Source: Meconema thalassinum
Lineage: Eukaryota; Arthropoda; Insecta; Orthoptera; Tettigoniidae
Reading direction: 5' to 3'
Assembly (NCBI GenBank): GCA_946902985.2
Contig: OX336388.2
Location: 1,209,968,609 to 1,210,032,608 of the forward strand
Length of the DNA stretch: 64,000 nt
Shown here: positions 44,001 through 53,862 of the stretch, piece by piece
Position numbering within the stretch: position 1 is the stretch's first letter
How the letters are laid out: every line of letters begins with the position of its first letter
The notes under the pieces: model-generated
What the model was told of the DNA's origin: nothing
The model's database searches: none
Seen by the model: only the letters and a program-made list of their open reading frames with translations
Translations under genes and position numbers: made by a program

Positions 44001-44576
44001 TCGAGAGGGTTCGATTCCCATCTCGGATATGTTTTTTTTTGTTTTCTTCCTTCCTACGATTGGTATTACATTGTAGAAATGTATTTCACTTTTATCATTC
44101 CCGTAAAGTAACGAATTCTCTGTTGCCATCTATCTATATATTTAAAACACTAAGCTGTTTTTTGTACACACGAGATTGTGAAAACGACTTAACCGATTGG
44201 CTTCGTAAGACATTCTAACGAAAGCTCTTGGCATGCAGATTTGCAGAGTGTCTCTAAAATAAACAAATATATTACGGTATATTTTTAAATTAATATAGAA
44301 AATAGCAGAATTCTAGGCCCTCACGCATGCGCACAATCCGCCTGGGGGTCATGACAAAATGGCGGTGAGAAGTCCATTAAAATGTAAGTTATTTAATAAG
44401 CTTGCATGTAATTGAAAACATACATTAACCAAGTTCTGACAGTAAAATATAATAACAGTATGAACGTATACGAATGTGCAATATTGATTTATTTGGATTA
44501 TGAAATGGATTATTTTCTTCAGACAGCGGCTTTTAATGATAAAGAACGGCTGCGTCTGCTGGTGACCAAGAGTGCG

Positions 44577-44650
44577 CGTGTAGCTATGTGGTTAAGGCGA
44601 CAGACTGTGGTTCCAAGGTTCACCGGTTCGATCCCAGCCCTCGCCGATAT
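44577..44650 (+). repeat. tRNA-like segment in 468-bp unit 1
   Basis: GTAGCTATGTGGTTAAGGCG (A-box-like) and CCGGTTCGATCCCAGCC (B box). The acceptor ends do not pair well, so this is tRNA-derived and not a tRNA gene. Confidence 0.6.
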
Positions 44651-45043
44651 ATATATTTTTTTTTACCACTGAAATATTGTTTAATCAAGGAGTATTAGTA
44701 AGGTTTTATGTCTGTTAAAGATACATATTTCTACATTCCTCTCGGTATATTTTTGAATTAATATAGAAAATAGCAGAATTCTTGGCCCTCACGCATGCGC
44801 ACAATCCGCCTGAGGTCATGACAAAATGGCGGTGAGAATTCCATTAAAATGTAAGTTATTTAATAAGCTTCCATGTAATTGAAAACATACATTAACCAAG
44901 TTCTGACAGTAAAATATAATAACAGTATGAACGTATACGAATGTGCAACATTGATTTATTTGGATAATGAAATTGATTATTTCCTTCAAACAGCGGCTTT
45001 TGAATATAATGAATGGCTGCGTCTGCTACTATACATGAGTGCG

Positions 45044-45114
45044 TGTGTAGCCATGTGGTTAAGGCGACTGACTCTGGTTCCATGAAGCGCCGGTTCGATC
45101 CTAGCCCTCGCCAG
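45044..45114 (+). repeat. tRNA-like segment in 468-bp unit 2
   Basis: The duplicate of the previous one: GTAGCCATGTGGTTAAGGCG and CCGGTTCGATCCTAGCC, followed by a T-run that could end a pol III transcript. Confidence 0.6.
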
Positions 45115-45699
45115 TTTTTTTTTTTTTTTTACCACTGAAATATTGTTTAATCAAGGAGTAACAGTAAGGTTTTATGTCTGTTAAAGATACTTATTTCTAC
45201 ATTCCCTCTAAATACGTTTTATTTTCGTTTTACCATTGCATTGCAGCATGTAATCAAAAGAGCAAACTGTTGTCCGCAGTACGCCGTTTAAATATCTGCA
45301 ATCAGTTCCTATAACTGACAACAGATGGCAGTAATTCGCCCATATAGTTCCATTAACTGACAGCAGATGGCAACACCATTGCATCGATATATTTAAAACA
45401 CAAGACATGGCATGTTTTCACGTGATGGAAAATTATAAAGGAGGGGAATATTTAAGAAGGGAAATGTTGAGGAACATTAACTGACAGTTGAATGTGTAGG
45501 CTAGGTTGTTTATGTACCTTAATATTGCAATTTCTTCCCAATGCTTCGGTGGTCAAGTTATTAGCGTCCTAGACTAAAAGTTATAATTATGCATCGTCGA
45601 TATTAAAGAAAAAAGTAGTTTTCCAGGCACACGCGCGTCTCCACAATTGCTTTCGCCATGAGAGACACTTGGCAAATATAATTCGTTTGAAGGACTCCG

Positions 45700-46070
45700 A
45701 CATCTTGGTCACTCAGCCCCGTGTACTTGGGTGTGCATGTGTGAAACTTTCTTCTGATAACCAGTGTTATTGTGATGGCTGCATTACTGTGTGTATTTGT
45801 AATTAAGGTGGTAAATGGCAAGGAGACGGCCAAGGCCTAAAGTTAGGAACCATCCCGGTATTTGCCTTAAGTGGAAGTGGGAAACCACGGAAAACCACAT
45901 CCAAGATTGTCGAGGTGGGAATTAAACCTTCCTCTTCTTAGTTATACCTCAAGAGACTGAATGTACCCCGATTTTGCCCTGAGACCAGAATTAAATTTCT
46001 TGGCAGAGCAGGAAATGTAACCCGGGTCTCCGGGGCGATAGACAAGAATAGGTGGGCCTCCATGTGTTAA
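45700..46070 (-). mobile_element. SINE-A inside Helitron I (shared with Helitron II)
   Basis: Minus-strand copy: 3' block at left (CACTCAGCCCCGTGTACTTG), core ATCCCGGTATTTGCC, linker CAGACCAGAATTAAATT-like, and head at right. The same insertion, at the same place and orientation, is present in Helitron II at 50945-51330, so it predates their separation. Confidence 0.88.
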
Positions 46071-46639
46071 TACGATTTTTGACATGCACGGGACATAGAA
46101 TTCAAAAACTGCCTCCATTAGGGTGACTATCGAAGTGAGTATTGAGTATAGGCCTATGGTCATTCCATTAGTTGGTGAAGTGATTCTATGTTCCCCTGCA
46201 AAATGTACTGCCATAACCTATAACAGGTGATGGAAATTGCTTATTTAGAGCAGTTTCGTACTGTTTATAACAAAATGAAGAACGTCATTCTGAGCTGCGT
46301 TTTCAAGCTATCGCAAAAAATTTCGCTGGCAGGAACAATTATAAGGAATTTATTTTAAGCGATCAGTCTCATCGCATTCTCCTCACCAACCAACTTGAGT
46401 TAGAAAGTCTCTGGACGGTCATGTTGAACTTCATTGTATAAGACAATTGTTTAATGATTATTTGTTTAGAGTACGGAGTCTAACTACGTAGTTGATTTCG
46501 GCAATGGAAGTATTATTTGCCATTTAATATTTAGCGGCTCCGTTATTGCAGGACACTATAGTGTTATCGAATAATACGAAGCCACATTTAAAATCCAATA
46601 TAAATAGGCCATTTCAGAAACAATTCCAGATATTATGCA

Positions 46640-49170
46640 ATACAGTTTACTGTAAGGTCCTTGACGATCAAATGTAAACATTTTTCTACATTGTATTTCT
46701 CTTGCGTAAAATCTATGCGTGGTTATTTTGGTCTTTACTGTTGTGAGGGTAAAATTGATCTACTGGAATATAAAATATTTGCCAAGCTGCAACAATGTAA
46801 TGATATTAATTTAAAAGTCATTGAACTTATATCCAGCAGTTCAAACACATACATCAGCGTTAACAGATTGGATACTGAAGATGAAAGCCAGCTACTTCAT
46901 TTCCCTATTATTGAATTTTTCAATTCCTTGGAATTAAGAGATTCGCCTCCACATACTTCGAACGTTTAAGCCGTAGATATGCTTCTTAGAAATCTGAACG
47001 TTTCCCATGGACTCATATATGGTAATATATTAATTGTAAGAAATCGCTTGGATTCGGATATAATAGGTGCAGTAATAATAGGCAGAGAGCTCAAATCCTA
47101 CGACTTGATTTAACACCTTACGATAAAACACTTACAGGTAGCCTACAGTACATTTTCTTTTAATAGGCAACAATTTCCTATTCGCTCGGCCTACTTTATC
47201 AAAATCAATCAAGCTCAAGGAGAAACTCTTGAACGTATTGGGCTATTTACCTCATCACGTTTTCAGTCATGACCAGCAGGATAGTGAAGGTGCAAAAAAG
47301 GTCCTGTTTGGGATGGTAAAGATAAGAGGCGGAAGGATCCTACGGATTATGTTAGAATTGTGAACAAAAGGGGACAAGAGATAGAAAATAGGGAAGAACT
47401 GAAGAAAATGTGGAAATAATATTTTGAAGAACTCCTGAACCCAAATGGAAACCACGGCGAGGAGGAAGAAATCGGGGAAGAGGTACAGTAGATGAACTGC
47501 AAATAGAAAAGGACTTAACATGGAAAGAAGTGGAAGATGCAGTGAGGAAGATGAAAGGAGGGAAGGCACCGGGTGTGGATGAGTTGAGTGTGGAGATGGT
47601 GAGAGCAGCAGGAGAGGTGGGGATACAATGGTTGTACCGAGTGATGAAGACAGCATGGAAGGAAAGGAAGACCCCAGAGGACTGGAAAAAGGGAATAATT
47701 GTCCCGATCTTCAAGAAAGGTAGTAGAACAGAATGCAGAAACTATCGGGGAATAACACTGATGAGTCATTGTGCAAAGTTGTTTGAGAAAGTTTTGGAAA
47801 GGAGAATTAGGACAAGGATAGAAGGAGGGATGAGGGAAGAACAACATGGCTTCAGATCAGGAAGGTCCACAGTGGATTTGATTTTTGCTGTAAGGCTGTT
47901 ACAAGAACAGCACTATGAGTATGGAACAGATCTACTGATGACCTTTCTGGACATTGAGAAAGCATATGACAGTGTATGCAGAAACAAAGTATGGAAGTCC
48001 CTGGAGGATAGAGGAATATAAAAATGGACTATAAGGAAGATAAAGGAGATGTACAAGGGAAGCGTGAGCTGTGTGAAAGTGGGAGGAGAGAGATCGGACT
48101 GGTTGGAACAGAGAAACGGCCTGAAACAAGGAAGTGCACTGTCACCGTTACTTTTCATTGTGGTGATGGATGAAATAATGACCCGAGTGGCACAAGTAAT
48201 TGGGGAAGGAAAGATGAAAGCAATGGTGCTTGCAGATGATTTGATGATTTGGGGAAACAAGGAGGAGGAGGTACAGGAACAGTTGGACGTGTGGGAAGGA
48301 ATAATACAAGGTTATGGGATGAAATTTAGCATAAATAAGAGTGAGATGGTGATCACACAAGGAAGAAGGAAAGAACCACAACGGAAATAACAATTGGTGG
48401 GGAACAGCCGAAGGAATTGGAGAGTTTCAAGTATCTGGGAAGCCTGATACAAGAGAATGGAAGAAACGATAGAGAAATAAATGAGCGGGGGAGACAGGCA
48501 GAAGCATTCCGGAGGAGTGTGAGAAGCATGTTATGGAGCAAGAATGTCCCTCAGAACAGCAAAAAGATCATATATCGGACGTACAATGTCCCTATCCTGA
48601 CGTATGCCTCGGAGACCTGGGTTATGAAAGGAAGGGAGAAGAGCAAAATACAGGCCAGTGAGATGAGGTTCTTGAGAAGCAGTATTGGAGCTACAAAGAT
48701 GGACAGAATAAGAAATGAGAGGACCGGAGAATTAATGAAGGATGAACCATTACAGACTGGTATAGAGAAATCTAGACTTAGATGGTATGGACATGTAAAA
48801 CGAATGGAGGAGAAGAGGATACCCAGCAGGATACACGAGACGAAGTGGGAAGGAAAGAGACCAAGAGGGAGACCGAGAGACAGGTGGCTGAAGGGGGAGG
48901 AAGAAATCGTGAAGAAGAGAGGAGAAGACTGGACAAGGGTGGAGGCTGAGAGATGGTGGGAAGACAGAAGACGTTGGAGAGACTTGTGTTCCAAACAGAC
49001 CCGGCCAGTGGCTGGAAACTGTGCAAGATGATGATGACCTAATCACGTTTTCAGTCATGACCAGCAATATATTGCAATGCTGAGAGTGCTATCTTTTGAC
49101 GCCCTTAAAGTTGCAATAGTGCTAAAAAGTAATCGTACAAAGAATGTAACTTATATAAGAAGCTTCTTCA
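46640..49170 (+). pseudogene. Helitron I replication/helicase protein remnant (LINE inserted)
   Basis: Readable pieces: KCKHFSTLYFS and YCCEGKIDLLEYKIF (Helitron N-terminal domain, about 46655-46800); then helicase sequence NTYISVNRLDTEDESQ and FFNSLELRDSPPH (46840-46960), LLRNLNVS (46980-47005), INQAQGETLERIG (47205-47245); then, after the LINE at 47279-49041, MLRVLSFDALKVAI (49078-49125). These are the C-terminal motifs of the PIF1-like helicase of Helitrons. The Rep nuclease and most of the helicase between the N-domain and these motifs are deleted. Several frame changes. Non-functional. Confidence 0.87.
47279..49041 (+). pseudogene. LINE insertion with reverse transcriptase, 25-bp TSD
   Basis: A 5'-truncated non-LTR element bounded by a perfect 25-bp direct repeat (47254-47278 and 49042-49066, starting ATCACGTTTTCAGTC). 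Reading frames 47530-48021 and 48049-48390 (same phase, one stop between) and 48417-49031 (shifted) show RT motifs: GKAPGVDELS, NYRGITLMSHCAKLFE, EEQHGFRSGRST, FLDIEKAYDSV, GLKQGSALSPLLF, LADDLMIW (catalytic pair), FKYLGSLI, then RLRWYGHVKRM and RPRGRPRDRW. The endonuclease is missing. It ends in a short (GAT)n tail. An insect RTE/Jockey-like LINE; exact clade uncertain. Confidence 0.92.
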
Positions 49171-49187
49171 GTAATTTTGTTTTCCAT

Positions 49188-49218
49188 TGTCCGTCATGTT
49201 TTGACGGGTTTCATCTAG
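49188..49218 (+). terminator. Helitron I 3' terminus (hairpin plus CTAG)
   Basis: The stem CCGTCA (49191-49196) / TGACGG (49202-49207), followed by GTTTCATCTAG. In Helitrons this hairpin acts as the rolling-circle transposition terminator. The next base is T, then C of the following element. Confidence 0.88.
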
Positions 49219-50251
49219 TCTATATATTTAAAACACTAAGCTGTTTTTTGTACACACGAGATTGTGAAAACGACTTAACCGATTGGCTTCGTAAGACATT
49301 CTAACGAAAGCTCTTGGCATGCAGATTTTCAGAGTTTCTTTAAAAGGAATATATATGTTACGGTATATTTTTAAATGATTAAAGAAATATGTAATATTTG
49401 ACACTCCCGCGCATGCGCACAATGGCCTTTCTCAACAAGGAAAATGGCGATTCCAGTCGCGTCTAACTGAGATCTTTGTTTATGAGAATTAAAAAAGGGT
49501 CTCCAATAATGTTAATTATGTTTTTACAATATGCATTGAATTAGAATTATATTAAATAAACCACGAATTGAAGTACTTAAACTGCAGGTTGAGCGTGTAT
49601 ACTGGTTAGATAGCTTAATATTGAAGCGGCGCATAGTTGTCTGGATGGTCAAGGGGATAAGGTTACTGCCTAGAAATATGTATTATGCATGATCGAGAGG
49701 GTTCGATTCCCACCTCGGATATGTTTTTTTATTTTCGTTTTCTGCCTTCCTACGATTGGTATTACATTTTAAAAACATATTTCACTTTTATCATTCCCGT
49801 CAAGTAACGAATTCATTGTTGCCATCCTTTGCATGGTCGAGAGGGTTCGATTCCCACCTTGGATACGTTCTTTTATTTTCATTTTCTTCCTACCTACGGT
49901 TGGTATTACATTGTAGAGACATATTTCACTTTTTTCATTCCCGTAAACTAACGAATTCTCTGTTGCCATCCTTTGCATGGTCGAGAGGGTTCGATTCCCA
50001 CCTCGGATACGTTCTTTTATTTTCATTTTCTACCTTCCTACGATTGGTATTATATTGTAGAGACATATTACACTTTTTTCATTCCCGTAAAGTAACGAAT
50101 TCTCTGTTGCCATCCTTTGCATGGTCGAGAAGGTTCGATTCCCATCTCGGATATGTTTCTTTTGTTTTCTTCCGTCCTACGATTGGTATTACATTGTAGA
50201 AATGTATTTCACTTTTATCATTCCCGTAAAGTAACGAATTCTCTGTTGCCA
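49219..50251. repeat. Fifth copy of the 1-kb unit
   Basis: Nearly identical by eye to units 1-4 although 5 kb away from unit 4. It includes the palindrome CGCGCATGCGCA, the tRNA-like segment and four B-box subrepeats. A degenerate unit start follows at about 50252 (ATATATATTTAAAACACTAA). Confidence 0.93.
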
Positions 50252-50673
50252 TATATATATTTAAAACACTAAGGTATTTTTTGTACACACGAGATTTTGA
50301 AAACGACTTAACCGATTGGCTTCGTATGGCATTCTAACGAAAGCTCTTGGCATGCAGATTTGCAGTGTGTCTTTAAAAGGAAAATACTGTATATGTTACG
50401 GTATATTTTTATATGTTTAAAGAAAAATGTATAATATGTGGCTATTGCGCGTTGCCACAATGGCGTTTCTTCATGAGAGAAATGGCGGATAAACGATCCA
50501 CCGTATCGTAGTGTGATCTTTGTTTATGAGAATTGAAAAGGGAAATATCGCTTATGTTGTATCCCGATATATACTGGAATAGAATCATGAAATAAGGGAC
50601 ATATTGATGAACTATAACTGGCAGTTGAGTGCGTTTGTTGTTTACGTCACTTAATATTGCACTCTAATTTCGT

Positions 50674-50756
50674 TGTCTGGGTGGCTCAGCGGCTAACATT
50701 GTGGACAACGAAATTGATTATGCATCGTCGGAGGAGTTTGATTCCCACCTCAGACA
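50674..50756 (+). repeat. tRNA-derived segment in Helitron II
   Basis: The best-preserved version: TGTCTGG at the 5' side can pair with CAGACA at the 3' side as an acceptor stem. The A box is TGGCTCAGCGG and the B-box/T-arm region is GAGTTTGATTCCCACCTC. The middle is too long and lacks a clear anticodon arm, so it is a tRNA relic. Confidence 0.68.
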
Positions 50757-50944
50757 TGTAATTTTATTTCCCAATTATTCTGTCTTGCAATTGGTATTAC
50801 ATTGTCTAAACATATGTTACGTTTATTATTCCCGTAAGGTAAGGAATTCTCCATTATTTACGTTGCCAGATACTTTTAAATTATTAAATAAAAATCGGCA
50901 CAATCGCTTCGCCTTGAGAGAAAATTGTCGAACATAATCCATTT

Positions 50945-51330
50945 GATGGACTCAGACATCGTGGTCACTCAGCGCCGTCTACTTTGTTGTGTGAGTGTAA
51001 ACCTTTCTCTGATAACCTGTGTTAATGTGATGGCTGTATTGATGTGTGCAATTGTAATTAGTATGGGGAATGGAGAGTTGACGACTGAGGCTTTAAGTTA
51101 GGAACTATCCCGGTATTTGCCTGGAGTGGAAGTGGGAAACCACGGAAAACCACATCCAAGATTGTTGAGATGGGAATCAAATTTTGCTCTTCTTAGGTTT
51201 GCCTCAAGAGTGCGCCCCGTTCCTGCCCTCAGACCAGAATTAAATTTCTTGGCAGAGCAGGGATCGAACCTGGAATCTGGGGCGATAGCTCAGAATGTAG
51301 CCTTAAGACTGGGCTTCCCTGTGTTAATAC
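50945..51330 (-). mobile_element. SINE-A inside Helitron II (shared with Helitron I)
   Basis: Same orientation and flanks as 45700-46070 (left flank GAGAGAxAATTGTCGAACATAA-like, right flank TTAATACGATCTTTGA). Confidence 0.88.
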
Positions 51331-51415
51331 GATCTTTGAAAAACACTGAACATATAATTCTAAAACTCCCTCCATTACGGTGGCTGGCGAAGTGAGTCCA
51401 TGCTCATTCCAGTAG

Positions 51416-51610
51416 AGGGGGGCGTGGTGGCTCAGCGGCTCAGCTGTATGCCTCTCACCAAGGTGGTCCGGGTTCGATTCCCGGTCAATGCATGTGAGAT
51501 TTTCGAAGTGAAATGCCATGTCCCGTGGTTCGGATTCCACGTAAAAAGGAGGTCCCGTGGCTTATGATCTCAAGATTAACGGTCACGTTAAACTACAAGC
51601 TTCCTTCCTT
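51416..51610 (+). mobile_element. SINE-E, full-length reference copy with TSD
   Basis: 195 bp. TSD CATTCCAGTAG at 51405-51415 and 51611-51621. The head GGCGTGGTGGCTCAGCGGC is an A-box match, the B box is GGGTTCGATTCCC, the body is TCCCGTGGTTCGGATTCCAC, and the tail is (CTTC)n. It is absent from the matching place in Helitron I. Confidence 0.95.
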
Positions 51611-52149
51611 CATTCCAGTAGTGGCGAAGTGATTCTATGCTCCCTTGCATAATTTACTGTCATGGAAATGCAAAGTATTGTACCTTCAACAGGTGATGGA
51701 AATTGATTATTTAGAGCAGTTTCATTCTGTTTATTTCAAAATGAAGTTCGTCATCCTGAGTTGCGTTTGCAAGCAAATTGCAAAAATTGCAAGGATTTTA
51801 TTATTGGCGATCAGTCTCATCGCATTCTCATCAGCAACCAACTTGAGAATGGAAGTCTCTGAACTTAGTTGTATAAGTGAATATTATTGTTTATTGATTA
51901 TTTTTTTAGAGTACATAACAATGAGTATAACCACGCAGTTGATTTTGGCAATGGAAGTAAGTTATTGTTTGCTATTTAATATTTGGCTGCTGCGTTGATG
52001 CAGGCCACTATAGTATTATTTAATATGACGTTAATTTGGGGAGAAATGCTGCTATAAATAAAAAAAAGATACGAAGCCACTTTTAAACTCCAATATGAAT
52101 ACGGCTTTTCAGATACAATTCCAGATACTATACCGTTACAGTGTAGGGT

Positions 52150-52926
52150 CCTTGACGAACAAATGTAAACATTGTTCTGCACTGTATTTCTCTTGAGAGA
52201 AATCTACACTTGGTTACTTTGACCTTTGCTGTTGTAGTGGTAAAATTAATCTGACTAAATATAAAATATTTGACATGCTGCAACAATTATTTTTCACTGG
52301 AGATGATATCTCAAGGAATTTCAGAGAGACTAATCGGCAGTACAATGCTATGTCCTTCGTTTCATTTGGTGCCAATGTTACTGTGCCACACCCATACGGT
52401 CCACATTGTTTTAAGATGTATGGAGGTGCACATCATCGCATTTCTTCGTTATATTCCAAAATTATATGTGACGGTTTGCGGCCAGTTTTATTAGACTCCT
52501 CAGAGTTCTTGAATTCCTTGGAACTAAATGACTTGCCTCCACATATTCCAAACGCTTGAACCGTTATGCTGCTTAGAAATCTGAACGTTTCCCAAGGGCT
52601 CCTAAATGCAACTATATTGCTTGGATTTGGAAATAATAAGTGCAGTTAAAATTAGGCAGAGAGGTCTAATCCTTCTACTTGATTTAACAGCATCAGATAA
52701 AACACTATCATTTTGTTTTAAGAGGCAATATTTTCCAATTTATTTGGCATACTCTGTCACAATCAATGAAGCTCAAGGGAAAACTCTGGAACGTATAGGT
52801 CTCAATTTGCCTCATCAATTTTTCAGTCATGGCCAGCAGTATTTTGCAATGTTGAGAGTGCAATCTTTTGACGCCCTTATAGTTTCAATAGAGCCAAAAA
52901 ATAATCGTACAAAGAATATACAGTAG
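52150..52926 (+). pseudogene. Helitron II protein remnant: N-domain fused to helicase end
   Basis: The frame 52275-52559 joins a Helitron N-domain segment (FTGDDISRNFRETNRQYN, GPHCFKMYGGAHHRISSLY) directly to a helicase segment (FLNSLELNDLPPH), so a deletion removed the Rep nuclease and most helicase motifs. It continues as LLRNLNVSQG (52568-52597) and then 52606-52926 with SDKTLSFCFKRQ, YLAYSVTINEAQGKTLERIG and FSHGQQYFAMLRV, the last helicase motifs. The frame shifts between the blocks. The deletion differs from that in Helitron I. Confidence 0.88.
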
Positions 52927-52965
52927 GCCTACATAAGAAAATTCTTCAGTAAATATTTTTCTATT

Positions 52966-52994
52966 GACCGTCATTTTTGACGGGTTTCAACTAG
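52966..52994 (+). terminator. Helitron II 3' terminus (hairpin plus CTAG)
   Basis: Stem CCGTCA (52968-52973) / TGACGG (52978-52983), then GTTTCAACTAG. Host sequence TCCCTAATTAATT follows. Confidence 0.88.
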
Positions 52995-53560
52995 TCCCTA
53001 ATTAATTTGTCTTCAAAAACTTCAGACACAACGTTCTTAGATTCGCGTGACGAATATACCGGATGATATCCGAGGAGATCATTCAAAGCGGGCAACGATT
53101 TCATCCATCTTTCCCTCTGTAAGTAGTCGGTGTTTCAACTGAGGTTTCTTGTCGAAAAATGCCCTGTTTTTTTCATTGCTTTCTTTACCAACTTATGAAT
53201 TTATTGTAGATCTGTGTGGAACTGAAACACCTGAGAATTTACGGGGAAATTTTATTCGCACGAACTTTTCAAAATTAGCAGTCAATCCTGTCACAAATAT
53301 TGCACATTCAGAATTTAACAATAAAAACATTCTTAAATTACTATCAACAATGCTTTCATTACATCCAATCTACAATCTTGGTGCTGAATAAACGGCCCAT
53401 ACCCCCTACGTCTACCAGTTAGAAAAACGAGAATCAGATTCGGTTAGAACTTAACGACACAGTCTATTAACACATGAATCCATTCTGAAAATTCTTGCAA
53501 ATTCTTGCACTTACCGAGGAAATTTGTACGAGTATAATAAGGTTATCTTTTTTATATTTC
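52995..53560. other. Unassigned, with an 80-codon frame
   Basis: A frame at 53149-53391 (MSKNALFFSLLSL... ending YNLGAE) shows no domain I recognise. It lies just beyond the Helitron 3' end. Confidence 0.35.
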
Positions 53561-53563
53561 TGG

Positions 53564-53733
53564 GGCGTGGTGGCCTTTCACCACGGCAGACCGGGTTCGA
53601 TTCCCGGTCATTGCATTTGAGATTTTCAAAGTGAAATGCCATGTCCTGTGGTTCGGATTCCACGTAAAAAGGAGGTCCCGTGACTCATGATCATGAGATT
53701 AACAGTCACGTAAAACTACACACTTCCTTCCTT
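53564..53733 (+). mobile_element. SINE-E with internal deletion in the head
   Basis: GGGGCGTGGTGG is followed at once by CCTTTCACCACGG, so part of the A-arm/anticodon region is missing. The B box GGGTTCGATTCCC and the complete body follow, with the CTTCC tail. Confidence 0.88.
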
Positions 53734-53807
53734 ATTTTCTAAGTCTCTTTACGGACTGAAATTGACAACATAGGAAACTACAGTAGCTACCTTTGATTAC
53801 TGCTTGA

Positions 53808-53862
53808 TAATATGGCAGATGATCTCTTTGTTCCGTCCCGTGAAACAACAAGAACTAAGAAC
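53808..53862 (+). mobile_element. LINE 3'-end fragment
   Basis: ATGGCAGATGATCTCTTTGT then CCGTCCCGTGAAACAACAAG, a diverged version of the LINE terminus at 33473-33530. Confidence 0.55.

Larger units (their letters stand above)
39985..44132. repeat. Four tandem ~1,035-bp units beginning with the Helitron 5' end
   Basis: Units start at 39985, 41020, 42060 and 43095, each with A|TCTATATATTTAAAACAC and each ending TCTCTGTTGCCA. By eye they differ at only a few positions. Each holds an NRF1-like palindrome CGCGCATGCGCA, a tRNA-like segment and four ~145-bp subrepeats. Open frames repeat identically in both strands and are not supported as genes. Confidence 0.95.
44275..45205. repeat. 468-bp tandem duplication in Helitron I
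   Basis: CGGTATATTTTTxAATTAA starts both units (44275 and 44743). The two are similar but clearly more diverged than the 1-kb units. Each holds a tRNA-like segment. Confidence 0.88.
39985..49218 (+). mobile_element. Helitron I: decayed rolling-circle transposon
   Basis: The 5' end is TCTATATATTTAAAAC directly after an A. The 3' end is the hairpin CCGTCA-tgtt-TGACGG, then GGTTTCATCTAG, the canonical Helitron terminus (hairpin followed by CTRR). Inside, in order: four 1-kb tandem units (39985-44132), older diverged units (44133-45205), a SINE-A, and Helitron protein remnants (N-terminal domain and helicase C-terminus) interrupted by a LINE. No Rep HUH nuclease survives, so it is not autonomous. 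It is joined without a gap to Helitron II. Confidence 0.88.
49219..52994 (+). mobile_element. Helitron II: decayed, directly abutting Helitron I
   Basis: Starts TCTATATATTTAAAACAC at 49219, with no base between it and the CTAG of Helitron I, and ends CTAG at 52994 followed by T. Layout parallels Helitron I: one recent 1-kb unit (49219-50251), a diverged unit, a tRNA-like segment, the shared SINE-A, then protein remnants. It has a private SINE-E. No Rep nuclease is present. Confidence 0.87.

Noticed and set aside
40451..44111. Repeated 117-183 codon frames in the Helitron units as a gene family
   Set aside because: They recur because the 1-kb units and ~145-bp subrepeats recur. Frames are open on both strands in different copies, with no domain and no start context.
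40453..44132. CRISPR-like array
   Set aside because: Subrepeats are ~145 bp with near-identical content throughout, not short repeats with unique spacers, and the setting is eukaryotic.
47267..49067. Minus-strand frames over the LINE
   Set aside because: They are shadows of the plus-strand RT, which has conserved motifs.
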